This document shows, one piece after another, positions 49,079 through 57,581 of a DNA stretch of 64,000 nt (within the stretch, counting starts at the first letter, position 1; each line of letters opens with the position of its first letter). The DNA comes from DASVBE01 sp036375995 (GTDB lineage Bacteria > Actinomycetota > Actinomycetes > Streptosporangiales > Streptosporangiaceae): positions 1 through 64,000 of the forward strand of contig DASVBE010000095.1 of the NCBI GenBank assembly GCA_036375995.1, written 5' to 3'. The notes under the pieces are model-generated. The model was given only the letters and a program-made list of their open reading frames with translations. It was not told the DNA's origin and did not search any database. The position numbers were made by a program, and so were the translations under genes.

Positions 49079-49914
49079 TCGGCGGCGGCCTGGCCCTCGG
49101 GGCAGTGCGCACGGAAGTCACACCAGCCGCAGGCCGGCCCGGTCTGCGGCGGGAACACCCGGTCGAGCCCGGCCGGGCCGGCCCGGTAGCTCTCGTCGGC
49201 CGCGGCGCACTCCTCGGCGATGTCCTCGGCCCGGGACAGGTGCCGCTGCAGCGACTCCGGGGTGTGCGTCCAGCCGATCACCGTGCCCAGGGTGACCTGG
49301 TGCAGTTCCACGCGGTAGCAGGGCTGCCGCAGCACCCGGCCCGCGGCCAGCGCGTACAGCGCCAGGGCCAGTGAGCTGCGGGCGTCGTCGGTGGTCAGCG
49401 GGCGCCGCCCGGTCTTGTAGTCGACCACGACCAGCTCGGTAGCCAGGCCCGGGCCGTCCGCCGCGCCGGGGCCGGCCGGGCGGCGGTCCAGCCGGTCGAT
49501 CCGGCCGGACAGCGCGATCACGTCCGTGCGGGTGGCCACGGTCCGCTCCACCCCGGCCGGCTCGGCCGCCGGGTCGAGCCCCGCGGTGTACTGCTCGACG
49601 ATCTCGCGGGCCCACTCCCGGCACGCATCGGACTGCGCCTGACCAGCGTAACCCTCACTAATCCAGCCGTCGGTGAGCAGCCGCCCAGCGGCGCCCGGGC
49701 GGCGCTCCGAGCGGGGCAGCCGCCACCAGCCCGCGAGCGCGTTGTGCACGCTTGCGCCCAGGCTGTTGTGCGCCCACGGCGGGCCCTTGGGCGGCGGCGG
49801 CCGGTCCAGGTAGGTCATCCGGTACCGGCGCGGGCAGTCCAGCCAGGTGCTCAGCCGGGTCGGCGTGCACGGGTACAGCCGCCGCGGCATGCCCTCGAAG
49901 CCGAGCTGCTCCAC
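48937..49914 (-). CDS. RecB-family PD-(D/E)XK nuclease
   Basis: The 325-residue protein is a single-domain member of the RecB/Cas4-type exonuclease family. The nuclease motif is VVVDYKTGRRP, with an upstream acidic residue in GRIDRLDRR. Four cysteines (one in LDCPRRYR, three in CGWCDFRAHC) fit an iron-sulphur cluster as in AddB. It lacks a helicase domain. The gene overlaps the convergent alpha/beta hydrolase by 142 bp. Role in DNA repair is inferred. Confidence 0.85.
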   Translation of the reverse strand: MEQLGFEGMPRRLYPCTPTRLSTWLDCPRRYRMTYLDRPPPPKGPPWAHNSLGASVHNALAGWWRLPRSERRPGAAGRLLTDGWISEGYAGQAQSDACREWAREIVEQYTAGLDPAAEPAGVERTVATRTDVIALSGRIDRLDRRPAGPGAADGPGLATELVVVDYKTGRRPLTTDDARSSLALALYALAAGRVLRQPCYRVELHQVTLGTVIGWTHTPESLQRHLSRAEDIAEECAAADESYRAGPAGLDRVFPPQTGPACGWCDFRAHCPEGQAAADQRRPWDGLADEFTRPDPARPAPPLPAPSVPAPARPEDAADAPPAGS

Positions 49915-49929
49915 TAGGACACGGCCCCG

Positions 49930-50562
49930 TCAGTCCTCGTCGTCGTCCGGGCCGGCGGCCAGGCCGGCGTCCGGCCCGGCGGAGACCCAGGAGTCGAAGT
50001 TCTTCTCCGCGGCGGCGACGGTGAACTCCGGGCCGTGCCCGGGCAGCACCCGGGTCTCCGGCGCCAGCGTGAGCAGGTTCTCGCCAATCGAGCTCAGCTG
50101 GCGCGCGAAGTTGGAGAAGCCGTCATCGCTGGTCACCAGGCCGTCGGCGGCCAGCAGGTCACCGCAGAAGACGGCGTCGAGCTCCTCGCAGTACAGGCAC
50201 ACCGAGCCCGCGCTGTGCCCGGGGGTGTGCAGCACCTCGAGGGTGACGTCGGCCACCTCGAACACGCCGCCGTCCTCGATCTCGATGTCCGGGTCGTGGC
50301 GGCCGTGCACCTCGCGCCAGGACAGCCGGTCCGCGTTGTGGACGGCGACCGGGGCCTCGTCCCGATCGGCGACCTCGAACGCCGCGGTGGCGTGCCCGGC
50401 GTGGCCGTGCGTGCAGATCACGGCGAGGATCTCGCGCTCGCCGGCGGCGGCCAGCACGGCCTCGGCGTCGGTGCCGGGGTCCACGACGATGACTTCCTCG
50501 TCGTCCCCGATGATCCAGGTGTTCACCCCGGCGGTGACCACCTGGTCAATGCGGGCTGCCAT
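49930..50562 (-). CDS. MBL-fold metallo-hydrolase
   Basis: ATG 50562 has AGGA upstream and gives 210 residues; the open frame begins at 50598. The metal motif is His52-Gly-His54-Ala-Gly56-His57 rather than HxHxDH, so the Asp that usually binds the second zinc is Gly56. Other motifs are present: HTPGHSAGSV, CGDLLA and LPGHGPEF. It is glyoxalase II/thioesterase-like. A mononuclear site or loss of activity is possible. It lies between the nuclease and PHP genes, all in one direction. Confidence 0.85.
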   Translation of the reverse strand: MAARIDQVVTAGVNTWIIGDDEEVIVVDPGTDAEAVLAAAGEREILAVICTHGHAGHATAAFEVADRDEAPVAVHNADRLSWREVHGRHDPDIEIEDGGVFEVADVTLEVLHTPGHSAGSVCLYCEELDAVFCGDLLAADGLVTSDDGFSNFARQLSSIGENLLTLAPETRVLPGHGPEFTVAAAEKNFDSWVSAGPDAGLAAGPDDDED

Positions 50563-50620
50563 GCGGTCCTGCCTTTCCTGCCCGGTGCGCGGGCCCATTG
50601 TCTCAGGCGGCGGGAATGGC

Positions 50621-51469
50621 TCAGCGCCCCGTTTCCGGAACAGCGCCGGTAGCCAGCGAAATCAGGCGTTCGTACTGATGCGGCGCGATGGTATCGCAGC
50701 CGATCCGGTCTCCGGTCTGCGTCCCGTGATCGTCGCTGCCGCCGGTGGCCACCAGACCGAGATCGGCGGCCAGCGCGGCCAGCGCAGCCTGGTCTTCCGC
50801 GGTGTGCTCGGGGTGGCTGACCTCGATCCCGGCCAGCCCGGCCGCGGCAAGCGCCGCGATCGACTCGTCACTCATCCGCAGGGCCCGGCCCCCGGTGCGC
50901 GGATGGGCCAGCACGGCCACCCCGCCCGCGCCGCGGACCAGGCCGACCGCATCCGCCGGGTCGGGGGCGTGGCGGGTCACATGCGCCCGGCCGCCATGAC
51001 CCAGCCACTGCGGGCCGAAGGCCTCGTCCCAGGTGCGCACCGCCCCGACGGCCAGCAGGACGCGGGCGATGTGCGGACGGCCCACCACCCCGCCGCCCGC
51101 CATCGCGGTGACCTGCTCCCAGGTCACCGGAACGCCGAGGTCCACCAGGCGGGCGACCACGGCCCGGGCCCGCTGCTGCCGGCCCGCGCGGATCCGCGCG
51201 CACTCGGCGGCCAGCCGTGGCTCGTCCGGGTCGAACAGGTAGGCCAGCAGGTGCACGCTGCGGCCGTCCTGGCGGCAGGACATCTCCATCCCGGGGATCA
51301 GGGTCAGCCCGGCGGGCAGGAACTGACGGGCCGGGGCGTGCCCGGTCACCGTGTCATGGTCGGTCAGCGCAACCGCGTCCAGCCCGGCCGCGCGGGCCCT
51401 GGCCATCACCTCGGCGGGCGGCCGGGTACCGTCGGAGGCGTTGCTGTGACAGTGCAGGTCGGCGCGCAC
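50621..51469 (-). CDS. PHP-domain phosphoesterase
   Basis: The 282-residue protein has all PHP metal motifs: DLHCHSNASDG, ALTDHDT, GIEVSHPEH and TGGSDDHG. Proteins of this size and type hydrolyse 3',5'-nucleoside bisphosphates or small phosphoesters. The upstream gene is divergent, with only a 21 bp gap. The metal site appears complete. Confidence 0.88.
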   Translation of the reverse strand: MRADLHCHSNASDGTRPPAEVMARARAAGLDAVALTDHDTVTGHAPARQFLPAGLTLIPGMEMSCRQDGRSVHLLAYLFDPDEPRLAAECARIRAGRQQRARAVVARLVDLGVPVTWEQVTAMAGGGVVGRPHIARVLLAVGAVRTWDEAFGPQWLGHGGRAHVTRHAPDPADAVGLVRGAGGVAVLAHPRTGGRALRMSDESIAALAAAGLAGIEVSHPEHTAEDQAALAALAADLGLVATGGSDDHGTQTGDRIGCDTIAPHQYERLISLATGAVPETGR

Positions 51470-51490
51470 GCAAGGACTTTAGCCTGACCA

Positions 51491-51928
51491 ATGGACCATA
51501 CTGGCCGCGTGACAGGGCGCTCGGTGCCGTGCGTGGGGGCGGTGATCACCGACGCGGCGGGCCGGCTGCTGCTGATCCAGCGCGGGCACGACCCGGGCCG
51601 CGGGCTGTGGTCGATCCCTGGCGGCCGGGTCGAGGACGGCGAGACCGACGCGGCGGCGCTGGTCCGCGAGGTTCGCGAGGAGACCGGGCTGCAGGTCACC
51701 GCGGGCCCGCTGGCCGGCATGGTGACAAGGCCGGGCGGGAACGGCACCACGTTCGAGATCCGCGACTACGCCGCGGTGATCACCGGCGGCACGCTGGCCG
51801 CCGGTGACGACGCGGCAGACGTGCGGTGGGCCAGCCCGGTGGAACTGGACCGGATGGAGGCCAGGGCGCAGCTGAGCCCCGGGCTGCTGGCCGCGCTGCG
51901 GTCCTGGGGCGTGGTCGGCCCGGCGTAG
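51491..51928 (+). CDS. NUDIX hydrolase
   Basis: The 145-residue protein contains a complete Nudix box (GRVEDGETDAAALVREVREE, then TGL), with the metal-binding REVREE. It hydrolyses a nucleoside diphosphate linked to another moiety; the substrate is unknown. A GTG at 51509 is an alternative start, six codons inside. It is divergent from the PHP gene and convergent with the CoA-ester lyase gene. Confidence 0.88.
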   Translation: MDHTGRVTGRSVPCVGAVITDAAGRLLLIQRGHDPGRGLWSIPGGRVEDGETDAAALVREVREETGLQVTAGPLAGMVTRPGGNGTTFEIRDYAAVITGGTLAAGDDAADVRWASPVELDRMEARAQLSPGLLAALRSWGVVGPA

Positions 51929-51953
51929 CGCGGCCGGCGGGCACGGGGGCCGG

Positions 51954-52898
51954 TCAGCCCGGCACGGTGCCCTGGGTCGGGGTGAGCCCGGCGGCGCGGC
52001 CGCGGGCCGCGGTCACCAGGGCCAGCTTGCGGGAGGCCTCGTCGATCATCTGCCCGTCCAGCAGGGCCGCGCCGCGCTGCTCGCCGGTGTAGTGCGCATA
52101 CGCGGCGAGGATCCGCTCGGCCCGGTCGTAGTCCTGCTGGCTGGGTGAGAACGCCTCGTTGACCGGGCCGACCTGGCCCGGGTGCAGCACCCACTTGCCG
52201 TCGAAGCCGAGCGCCGCGACGCTGGCCGCGGCCCGGGCCAGGCCCTCGGTGTCGGCGATGGCCGCGTACGGCCCGTCGATGGCCTGCAGGCCGTGCGCCC
52301 GCGCGGCGACCAGCAGCCGCAGCAGCGGGTAGTGGAACGCGTCGCCGCCGGCGTAGCCGGCCGGCTGAGCGCCGATATCCAGGGACCGCATGCCCAGGCT
52401 GGCCATGAAGTCCGCGGGGCCGAAGACCAGCGCGGCGAGCCGGGGCGAGGCGGCGGCGATGGCGTCCACCGCGGCCAGCCCACGGGCGTCCTCGATCTGC
52501 GCCTCGATGCCGATCGCGCCGGCCGGGTAGCCCATGGCCTGCTCGATCTGGCCGAGCAGCAGGTCCAGCCAGACCACGTGCCCGGGCCCGGTCACCTTGG
52601 GCAGCACGATCGCGTCCAGGTGCGGCCCGGCCTGCTCCACCACGTCGACGACGTCGCGGTAGGCCCAGGCCGTGGTGGCGTCGTTGATCCGGACGGCTAT
52701 CACCCGGCCGCCCCAGCCGCCGTCGCGCAGCGCCTGGACGACGACGCGGCGGGCGGCGGGCTTGGCGGCCGGCGCGACCGCGTCCTCCAGGTCGAGGAAC
52801 ACCTCGTCCACCGGCAGGCCCTGGGCCTTGGCGATGAACCGCGGGCTGCTGCCCGGCACCGCCAGGCAGGACCGCCGGGGCCGGGCGGCAGGCTGCAT
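51954..52898 (-). CDS. HpcH/HpaI-family CoA-ester lyase
   Basis: The 314-residue protein resembles CitE and malyl-CoA/beta-methylmalyl-CoA lyases: RSCLAVPGSSPRFIAKA (CoA pocket start), DEVFLDLEDAVAP (metal-binding Glu/Asp), AQIEDARGL and GKWVLHPGQVGPVNEAF. It splits or condenses a short acyl-CoA. No citDF genes occur beside it, so it is not part of citrate lyase. The exact CoA ester is not known. Confidence 0.85.
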   Translation of the reverse strand: MQPAARPRRSCLAVPGSSPRFIAKAQGLPVDEVFLDLEDAVAPAAKPAARRVVVQALRDGGWGGRVIAVRINDATTAWAYRDVVDVVEQAGPHLDAIVLPKVTGPGHVVWLDLLLGQIEQAMGYPAGAIGIEAQIEDARGLAAVDAIAAASPRLAALVFGPADFMASLGMRSLDIGAQPAGYAGGDAFHYPLLRLLVAARAHGLQAIDGPYAAIADTEGLARAAASVAALGFDGKWVLHPGQVGPVNEAFSPSQQDYDRAERILAAYAHYTGEQRGAALLDGQMIDEASRKLALVTAARGRAAGLTPTQGTVPG

Positions 52899-53009
52899 GA
52901 CCGGAGGCTAGCAGCCACCCGGCCGCCTGCCGTCGGCAGCCGACGGGACCTTCGCCTCTTCAGCAGGTGGAGGTGGGCTGTCACGGTGGCGGACGAGGGG
53001 TGATAGGCG

Positions 53010-53492
53010 ATGTTGCCGAGCAAGGCGCGGCGGTGGCTGTACCGCCAGCGGCACGCGAGCGGTCTGGCCCGGACGCTCAACGCGGCGCAGGCCCGGCTGG
53101 CAGCGGCCGGTGCCGGGCCGAAGTGGCTGGTCACGGTCGAGGTCACCGGGCGGCGCACCGGCAAAACGATCTCTTTCCCGGCGGTCGTCGCCGACTACGA
53201 GAACGGCCGGTATCTGGTCTCGATGCTCGGCGAGGACACCAGCTGGGTGCGCAACGTGCGCGCGGCCGGGGGGCATGCCGTGCTGCGTCATGGCGGCCGG
53301 GAACCGGTCGTGCTGCGCGAAGTCGCGGCCGACCGCCGTGCGCCGATCCTCCGCTGCTACCTCCAGCGCGCAACGGGCGCGAGGGCGCACATCCCGGTCG
53401 ACTACCGGGCTCCCGTCGAGGCGTTCGAGCCAATCGCGGCGCAGTACCCGGTGTTCCGGATAACGCCGTCCAGCGATCCGGCCCGGCAGTGA
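53010..53492 (+). CDS. F420H2-type nitroreductase family protein (DDN-like)
   Basis: The 160-residue protein belongs to the deazaflavin-dependent nitroreductase/split-barrel family. The key segment is WLVTVEVTGRRTGKTISFPA, and later EDTSWVRNVRAAGGHAVL, a conserved pattern of F420-binding members. It probably uses reduced F420 for an oxidoreduction, substrate unknown. The TGA stop overlaps the GTG start of the serine hydrolase gene. Confidence 0.85.
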   Translation: MLPSKARRWLYRQRHASGLARTLNAAQARLAAAGAGPKWLVTVEVTGRRTGKTISFPAVVADYENGRYLVSMLGEDTSWVRNVRAAGGHAVLRHGGREPVVLREVAADRRAPILRCYLQRATGARAHIPVDYRAPVEAFEPIAAQYPVFRITPSSDPARQ

Positions 53493-54595
53493 TCCAGCGC
53501 AGCAGCGGGGGTGCCGGGCCGCCGACGCCGATCGAGAACGCCACCGCGGGGCTGGCTCCGCCCGGCCTGGCCGCGGCCGTCGTGTCCACCGACGGTGCAG
53601 CCGAAATCGTCACCAGCGGCCTGGCTGATGTCCGCACCCTGCGGCCGGTCACCGCGCACACGACCTTCCTGTGGTTCTCGATGACCAAGATCGTGACTGC
53701 CACGGCCGTGATGATGCTCGCCGACCGCGGTGCTCTGGACCTGGATGCGCCGGTTGCCGGGCACGTTCCCGGGTTGCGGGTGCTGCGCGGTCCCGGCTCG
53801 GCGATTACCGCGCGTCACCTGCTGTCGCACTCTTCCGGGCTGGCGAACCCGCCGCCGGTTCGCTGGGTGCGGCCAGCGGGGGCACCGCCGCCCGACGCCA
53901 CGGTGTTCCTCGACCGCCTGCTGCACCGGCACCGGCGGCTCCGGTTCCGGCCGGGGGAGAAAGCGTCCTACAGCAATCTCGGCTATCTCGTCCTCGGGGA
54001 GCTCATCACCTCGTGCGCCGGGCAGCCCTTCTGCGAGTTCGTCCGGAGCGAGCTGCTCGAGCCGCTGGGGATGAGCCGCACCGGTTTCGAGCACGCCCAG
54101 GCGCCCGCCGACGCCGCAACCGGCTACTGGCGGCTTCCGCCGGGAGGGCGGGCCGCGCTGCGCCTGATGCTCCCGCCGGGGATCGTCGGCCCGCACACCC
54201 GTGGCCTGGTGTCCTTCCGGCCGTTTTACGTGAACGGGCCACCGTACGGCGGGCTCGTCGGCGACGTCCACGACGCCGCCCGGTTCCTGGCGCTTCACCT
54301 CGGCGGCGGGGCCGCCTTCGGCCAGCGCTTGCTGTCCGCCGAGTCCGCCATCGCGATGCGCACGCTCACCACCAAGGGCAGGCGGCTGACCACCGGCCTG
54401 GGCTGGTGGCGGCGGCACGAGCCGGATGACGCCGGCGGCCTGGTCGAGCACCTCGGCGGTGGCGGCGCCTACCGGAACCTGATGCGGTTGTACCCGGCCA
54501 GCGGGCAGGCCGTCGTGATGTTCGGGAACCTCACCCGCTACCCGGTGGAGGACCTGGCCCGTACGGTTCTCGCGGCTGGGTCTGCCGTTCCCTAG
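53489..54595 (+). CDS. Serine hydrolase, beta-lactamase class C family
   Basis: The 368-residue protein has Ser-x-x-Lys in FSMTKIVTATAV, Tyr-x-Asn in ASYSNLGY and a likely HxGG (EHLGGGGAYRN) in place of KTG. Such proteins include esterases and D-aminopeptidases as well as beta-lactamases; beta-lactamase activity is not implied. There is no obvious signal peptide. The GTG at 53489 overlaps the stop of the F420-type gene (GTGA), implying coupled translation. The gene end shares CTAG with the convergent VOC gene. Confidence 0.85.
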   Translation: MIQRSSGGAGPPTPIENATAGLAPPGLAAAVVSTDGAAEIVTSGLADVRTLRPVTAHTTFLWFSMTKIVTATAVMMLADRGALDLDAPVAGHVPGLRVLRGPGSAITARHLLSHSSGLANPPPVRWVRPAGAPPPDATVFLDRLLHRHRRLRFRPGEKASYSNLGYLVLGELITSCAGQPFCEFVRSELLEPLGMSRTGFEHAQAPADAATGYWRLPPGGRAALRLMLPPGIVGPHTRGLVSFRPFYVNGPPYGGLVGDVHDAARFLALHLGGGAAFGQRLLSAESAIAMRTLTTKGRRLTTGLGWWRRHEPDDAGGLVEHLGGGGAYRNLMRLYPASGQAVVMFGNLTRYPVEDLARTVLAAGSAVP

Positions 54596-54963
54596 CCAGC
54601 CGCGGCGGCGGTGTCCGGCTGGAACAGCCCGATGATGTTGCCCTCGGGGTCGAGGATGTACGCGGACCACCCCACGCCGGGAACCGGCAGCTTGCCCTGG
54701 GCGACCTTGCCGCCATCGCGCTGGACCCGCTGCAGCGCATCGTCGATGTCCTCGACTCCCACCGTCAGAACCGGGTGGCGGTGCAGGTCGCTGCGGCTGA
54801 TGAGCGCGCCGTTGGCGCCAGGCTCGTCGTCCATGCCCGCTCGCACCAGCCAGTACTGCTGAGCTCCGAATTCCGAGATCTCCCAGCCGAGGGCATCCCG
54901 GTAGAACCCGGCGGCCCGGCCGGGGTCATCCACGGGAATCTCGAAGTGCACGACCTTTGGCAT
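54592..54963 (-). CDS. VOC-family (glyoxalase/bleomycin resistance-like) protein
   Basis: The 123-residue single-domain protein reads HFEIPVDDPGRAAGFYRDAL at the start and SAYILDPEGNIIGLFQ at the end, the typical VOC halves. Predicted metal ligands are His (HFE) and Glu (DPEGN). The function within the superfamily is unknown. Its TAG stop overlaps the TAG of the convergent serine hydrolase gene (CTAG). Confidence 0.88.
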   Translation of the reverse strand: MPKVVHFEIPVDDPGRAAGFYRDALGWEISEFGAQQYWLVRAGMDDEPGANGALISRSDLHRHPVLTVGVEDIDDALQRVQRDGGKVAQGKLPVPGVGWSAYILDPEGNIIGLFQPDTAAAAG

Positions 54964-55048
54964 GACGTTCCCCTTTCAGCTCACGGCTCATGCTCAGCCC
55001 CCGGGGCCCCGGCGGGAAGGGCAGAAGGTCCCGTCTCCAGCCAGCTCA

Positions 55049-55855
55049 CTACCAGCCGTCCTTGCGGGCGCGGGCCTCGTAGAGCAGCACCGAGGCGGAG
55101 ACCGACACGTTCAGCGAGTCGGCGGTGCCGAGCATCGGCACCGAGATCTTCGTAAAGCCCTCCGCCTGCCAGGCCGGGGCCAGGCCGTACCGCTCGCTGC
55201 CGACCACCAGCGCGGTCCGCCCGGTGTAGTCGGCGTCCCGGTAGCTGACGGCGCCGCCGGTCTCGGCCAGGTAGACCGTGGCCCCGGCGCCGCGCAGCCA
55301 GCCGATGGCCTCGGCGACCTCGGCGAACTCCAGGGCCGGGACGGTCATGCTCATGCCCTGGCTGCTGCGCAGCACCTTGGGGTGGGTCAGCCGGGTCCGC
55401 CGGTTGGTCAGCACCAGGCAGTCCGCGGCGCACGCGTCCAGGGTGCGGATCAGCGTGCCCAGGTTGCCGGGGATCTCCATCCCGTCCGCGACCAGGATCA
55501 GCGCGTCCGGGCGGAGCCGCACCGTGCCCGGCTCCCAGTCCGGCAGCTGGGCGGCGGACAGCAGGCCGTCCGGGCTGGGCCGCTCGGCCAGCCGGTCCAG
55601 GGTCCTGGCCGAGACCTGATAAGCCCGGCGGGCCCGGGCGGCCAGCTCCGGCGCGCGGGTGCGGGCCTCGTCGGAGTAGGCGGCCTCCGGGCACCACAGG
55701 AACGTGTCCAGCCGGGCGGCGGAGGCCAGCAGCAGGTTGTGCTCCCACAGGCCCTCGGCGACGAACATCCGCCGGGGCAGGCCGGTCCGGTTGCGCTGGA
55801 TGTCCCGTATCAGCTCGGCCGCGGGATGCCGCAGGCCAATCGGCTGGAGATCCAT
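55049..55855 (-). CDS. TrmH/SpoU-family RNA 2'-O-methyltransferase
   Basis: The 268-residue SPOUT enzyme has an N-terminal RNA-binding region and the knot motifs PGNLGTLIRT, VVGSERYGLAPAW and DSLNVSVSASVLLYE. It methylates ribose in rRNA or tRNA using SAM; the target base is not evident. The ATG at 55855 begins the conserved region, while the open frame goes much further upstream across the divergent mrp promoter. GGGAG lies about 12 bases upstream. Confidence 0.88.
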   Translation of the reverse strand: MDLQPIGLRHPAAELIRDIQRNRTGLPRRMFVAEGLWEHNLLLASAARLDTFLWCPEAAYSDEARTRAPELAARARRAYQVSARTLDRLAERPSPDGLLSAAQLPDWEPGTVRLRPDALILVADGMEIPGNLGTLIRTLDACAADCLVLTNRRTRLTHPKVLRSSQGMSMTVPALEFAEVAEAIGWLRGAGATVYLAETGGAVSYRDADYTGRTALVVGSERYGLAPAWQAEGFTKISVPMLGTADSLNVSVSASVLLYEARARKDGW

Positions 55856-55927
55856 GCCCGGTATTTTCTCCCGCCCGGCAGGACGGTCGCGGTCCGGCGG
55901 CCCCGGCAGGGTTCGTACCATGGAGCC

Positions 55928-57073
55928 ATGGCAACCCCATCTGGCGTCCCGCCGACCACTGAGCAGGTCAATGAGGCGCTTTCCCGGGTCAACGACCCGG
56001 AGATCCACCGTCCCATCACCGAACTTGGCATGGTCAAGGGGGTGGAGGTCAGCCCGGACGGCGCCGTGCAGGTGGACGTCTGGCTGACCGTGGCCGGCTG
56101 CCCGATGCGGGAGACCATCACCCGTGAGGTCACCGCCGCGGTGAGCAAGCTGCCCGGGGTGACCGGCGTCCAGGTCGGCCTGGACGTGATGAGCGAGGAG
56201 CAGCGCCGCGCGCTGCAGAGCCAGCTGCGCGGCGGCCGCCCGGAACGGCAGAACCCGTTCGCCAAGGACACCTCGCTGACCCGGGTGTTCGCGGTGGCCA
56301 GCGGCAAGGGCGGCGTCGGCAAGTCGTCGGTCACGGTGAACGTGGCCGCAGCCCTGGCCGCGAGCGGGCAGCGGGTCGGCGTGCTGGACGCGGACATGTA
56401 CGGCTTCTCGGTGCCGCGCATGCTCGGGGTGACCGGGCTGCCCACCCAGGTGGAGAAGATGATCATGCCGCCGTCGGCGCACGGCGTGAAGGTCATCTCG
56501 GTTGGCATGTTCACCAAGGCCAACGAGCCGGTGCCGTGGCGCGGCCCGATCCTGCACCGGGCGCTGGAGCAGTTCCTCGGCGACGTTTTCTGGGGCGACC
56601 TGGATGTGCTGCTGCTCGACCTGCCGCCGGGCACCGGCGACGTGGCGATCTCGGTCGGCCAGCTGCTGCCCAACGCGGAGCTGCTGGTGGTGACCACGCC
56701 GCAGGTGGCCGCCGCGGAAGTGGCCGAGCGGGCCGGGGCGCTCGCCCCGCAGCTGCATCAGCAGGTGGCCGGGGTCATCGAGAACATGTCGTACCTGCCC
56801 TGCCCGCACTGCGGGGACCGGATCGAGCTGTACGGCTCGGGCGGCGGGCAGGCCGTGGCGGACGAGCTGACCAGGCTCATCGGCACCCGGGTGCCGCTGC
56901 TCGGGCAGGTGCCGCAGGAGATCGCGCTGCGCGAGGGCGGGGACGCGGGCCGGCCGCTGGTGCTCAGCAACCCGGACTCCGAGGCGGCCAAGCAGCTGAC
57001 CATCATCGCGGACCAGCTGGCGAACCGGCGCCGCGGGCTGGCCGGGCGCCGGCTGGGCATCACGCCGGTCTAG
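55928..57073 (+). CDS. mrp: Mrp/ApbC iron-sulphur cluster carrier ATPase
   Basis: The 381-residue protein has an N-terminal DUF59/MIP18 domain (about 10-85), a deviant Walker A GKGGVGKSS (about residue 123), the DADMYGFSVPRMLG segment, LLLDLPPGTGD, and a CPHC pair. It assembles or carries Fe-S clusters in the cytoplasm. Its position next to tatB and the sigE cluster is like M. tuberculosis mrp (Rv1229c). It is divergent from the RNA methyltransferase gene. Confidence 0.93.
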   Translation: MATPSGVPPTTEQVNEALSRVNDPEIHRPITELGMVKGVEVSPDGAVQVDVWLTVAGCPMRETITREVTAAVSKLPGVTGVQVGLDVMSEEQRRALQSQLRGGRPERQNPFAKDTSLTRVFAVASGKGGVGKSSVTVNVAAALAASGQRVGVLDADMYGFSVPRMLGVTGLPTQVEKMIMPPSAHGVKVISVGMFTKANEPVPWRGPILHRALEQFLGDVFWGDLDVLLLDLPPGTGDVAISVGQLLPNAELLVVTTPQVAAAEVAERAGALAPQLHQQVAGVIENMSYLPCPHCGDRIELYGSGGGQAVADELTRLIGTRVPLLGQVPQEIALREGGDAGRPLVLSNPDSEAAKQLTIIADQLANRRRGLAGRRLGITPV

Positions 57074-57095
57074 GGGGCGCGGCCCGCGGCCGCCG

Positions 57096-57455
57096 CTAGG
57101 TCGCGTCGATGTCGTACGGGGGCCGCTCCCCCGGGGTCAGCGTTTCCACCGGCGACTGGTACGGCGACGGCGAGTAGGCCGCGTCGGCCGCCGCGGCTGT
57201 GGCCGCGTCCTCGTTCAGGTCGTCGAGCAGGTGCTTGCGCACGAAGTTCTTCGGGTGCAGGTCGGCGATCTCGAAGTCGCTGAACTCGGGGCCCAGATTC
57301 TCCCGCAGGTCGGCCTGGGCGCCCTCGGCCAGGCGCCGCAGCTCGCGGATGGCCCGGCCCGCCTGGGCGGCGAACTTCGGCAGCTGGTCCGGACCGAAGA
57401 TCAGCAGCGCCAGCACGCCAAGGACCAGCAGCTTGGGAAGGGACAGATCGAACAC
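57096..57455 (-). CDS. tatB: Sec-independent protein translocase TatB
   Basis: The 119-residue protein starts MFDLSLPKLLVLGVLALLIFGPDQLP, a short N-terminal membrane helix with the TatB/TatA FGP motif, then an amphipathic helix (AAQAGRAIRELRRLAEGA) and an acidic tail. It helps recognise twin-arginine substrates. It is in the same direction as sigE-rseA-rseB-like, about 127 bp from the latter, as in other actinobacteria. It is convergent with mrp. Confidence 0.9.
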   Translation of the reverse strand: MFDLSLPKLLVLGVLALLIFGPDQLPKFAAQAGRAIRELRRLAEGAQADLRENLGPEFSDFEIADLHPKNFVRKHLLDDLNEDAATAAAADAAYSPSPYQSPVETLTPGERPPYDIDAT

Positions 57456-57581
57456 GGTCGGTGCTCCAGCCTCGGGCTAGGCGGGCCCAGTCGAGGCCTG
57501 CCTGCAACCAATGTAAACCGTCCAGGGAGGCCGGGCCGCGGGCACGGCCGGTAACGGCCCTCCGTGAGCTATTCGGGGCCG

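Noticed and set aside
53489..54595. Resistance beta-lactamase
   Set aside because: Class C-like SxxK and YxN are shared by many esterases and peptidases, and no secretion signal is seen.
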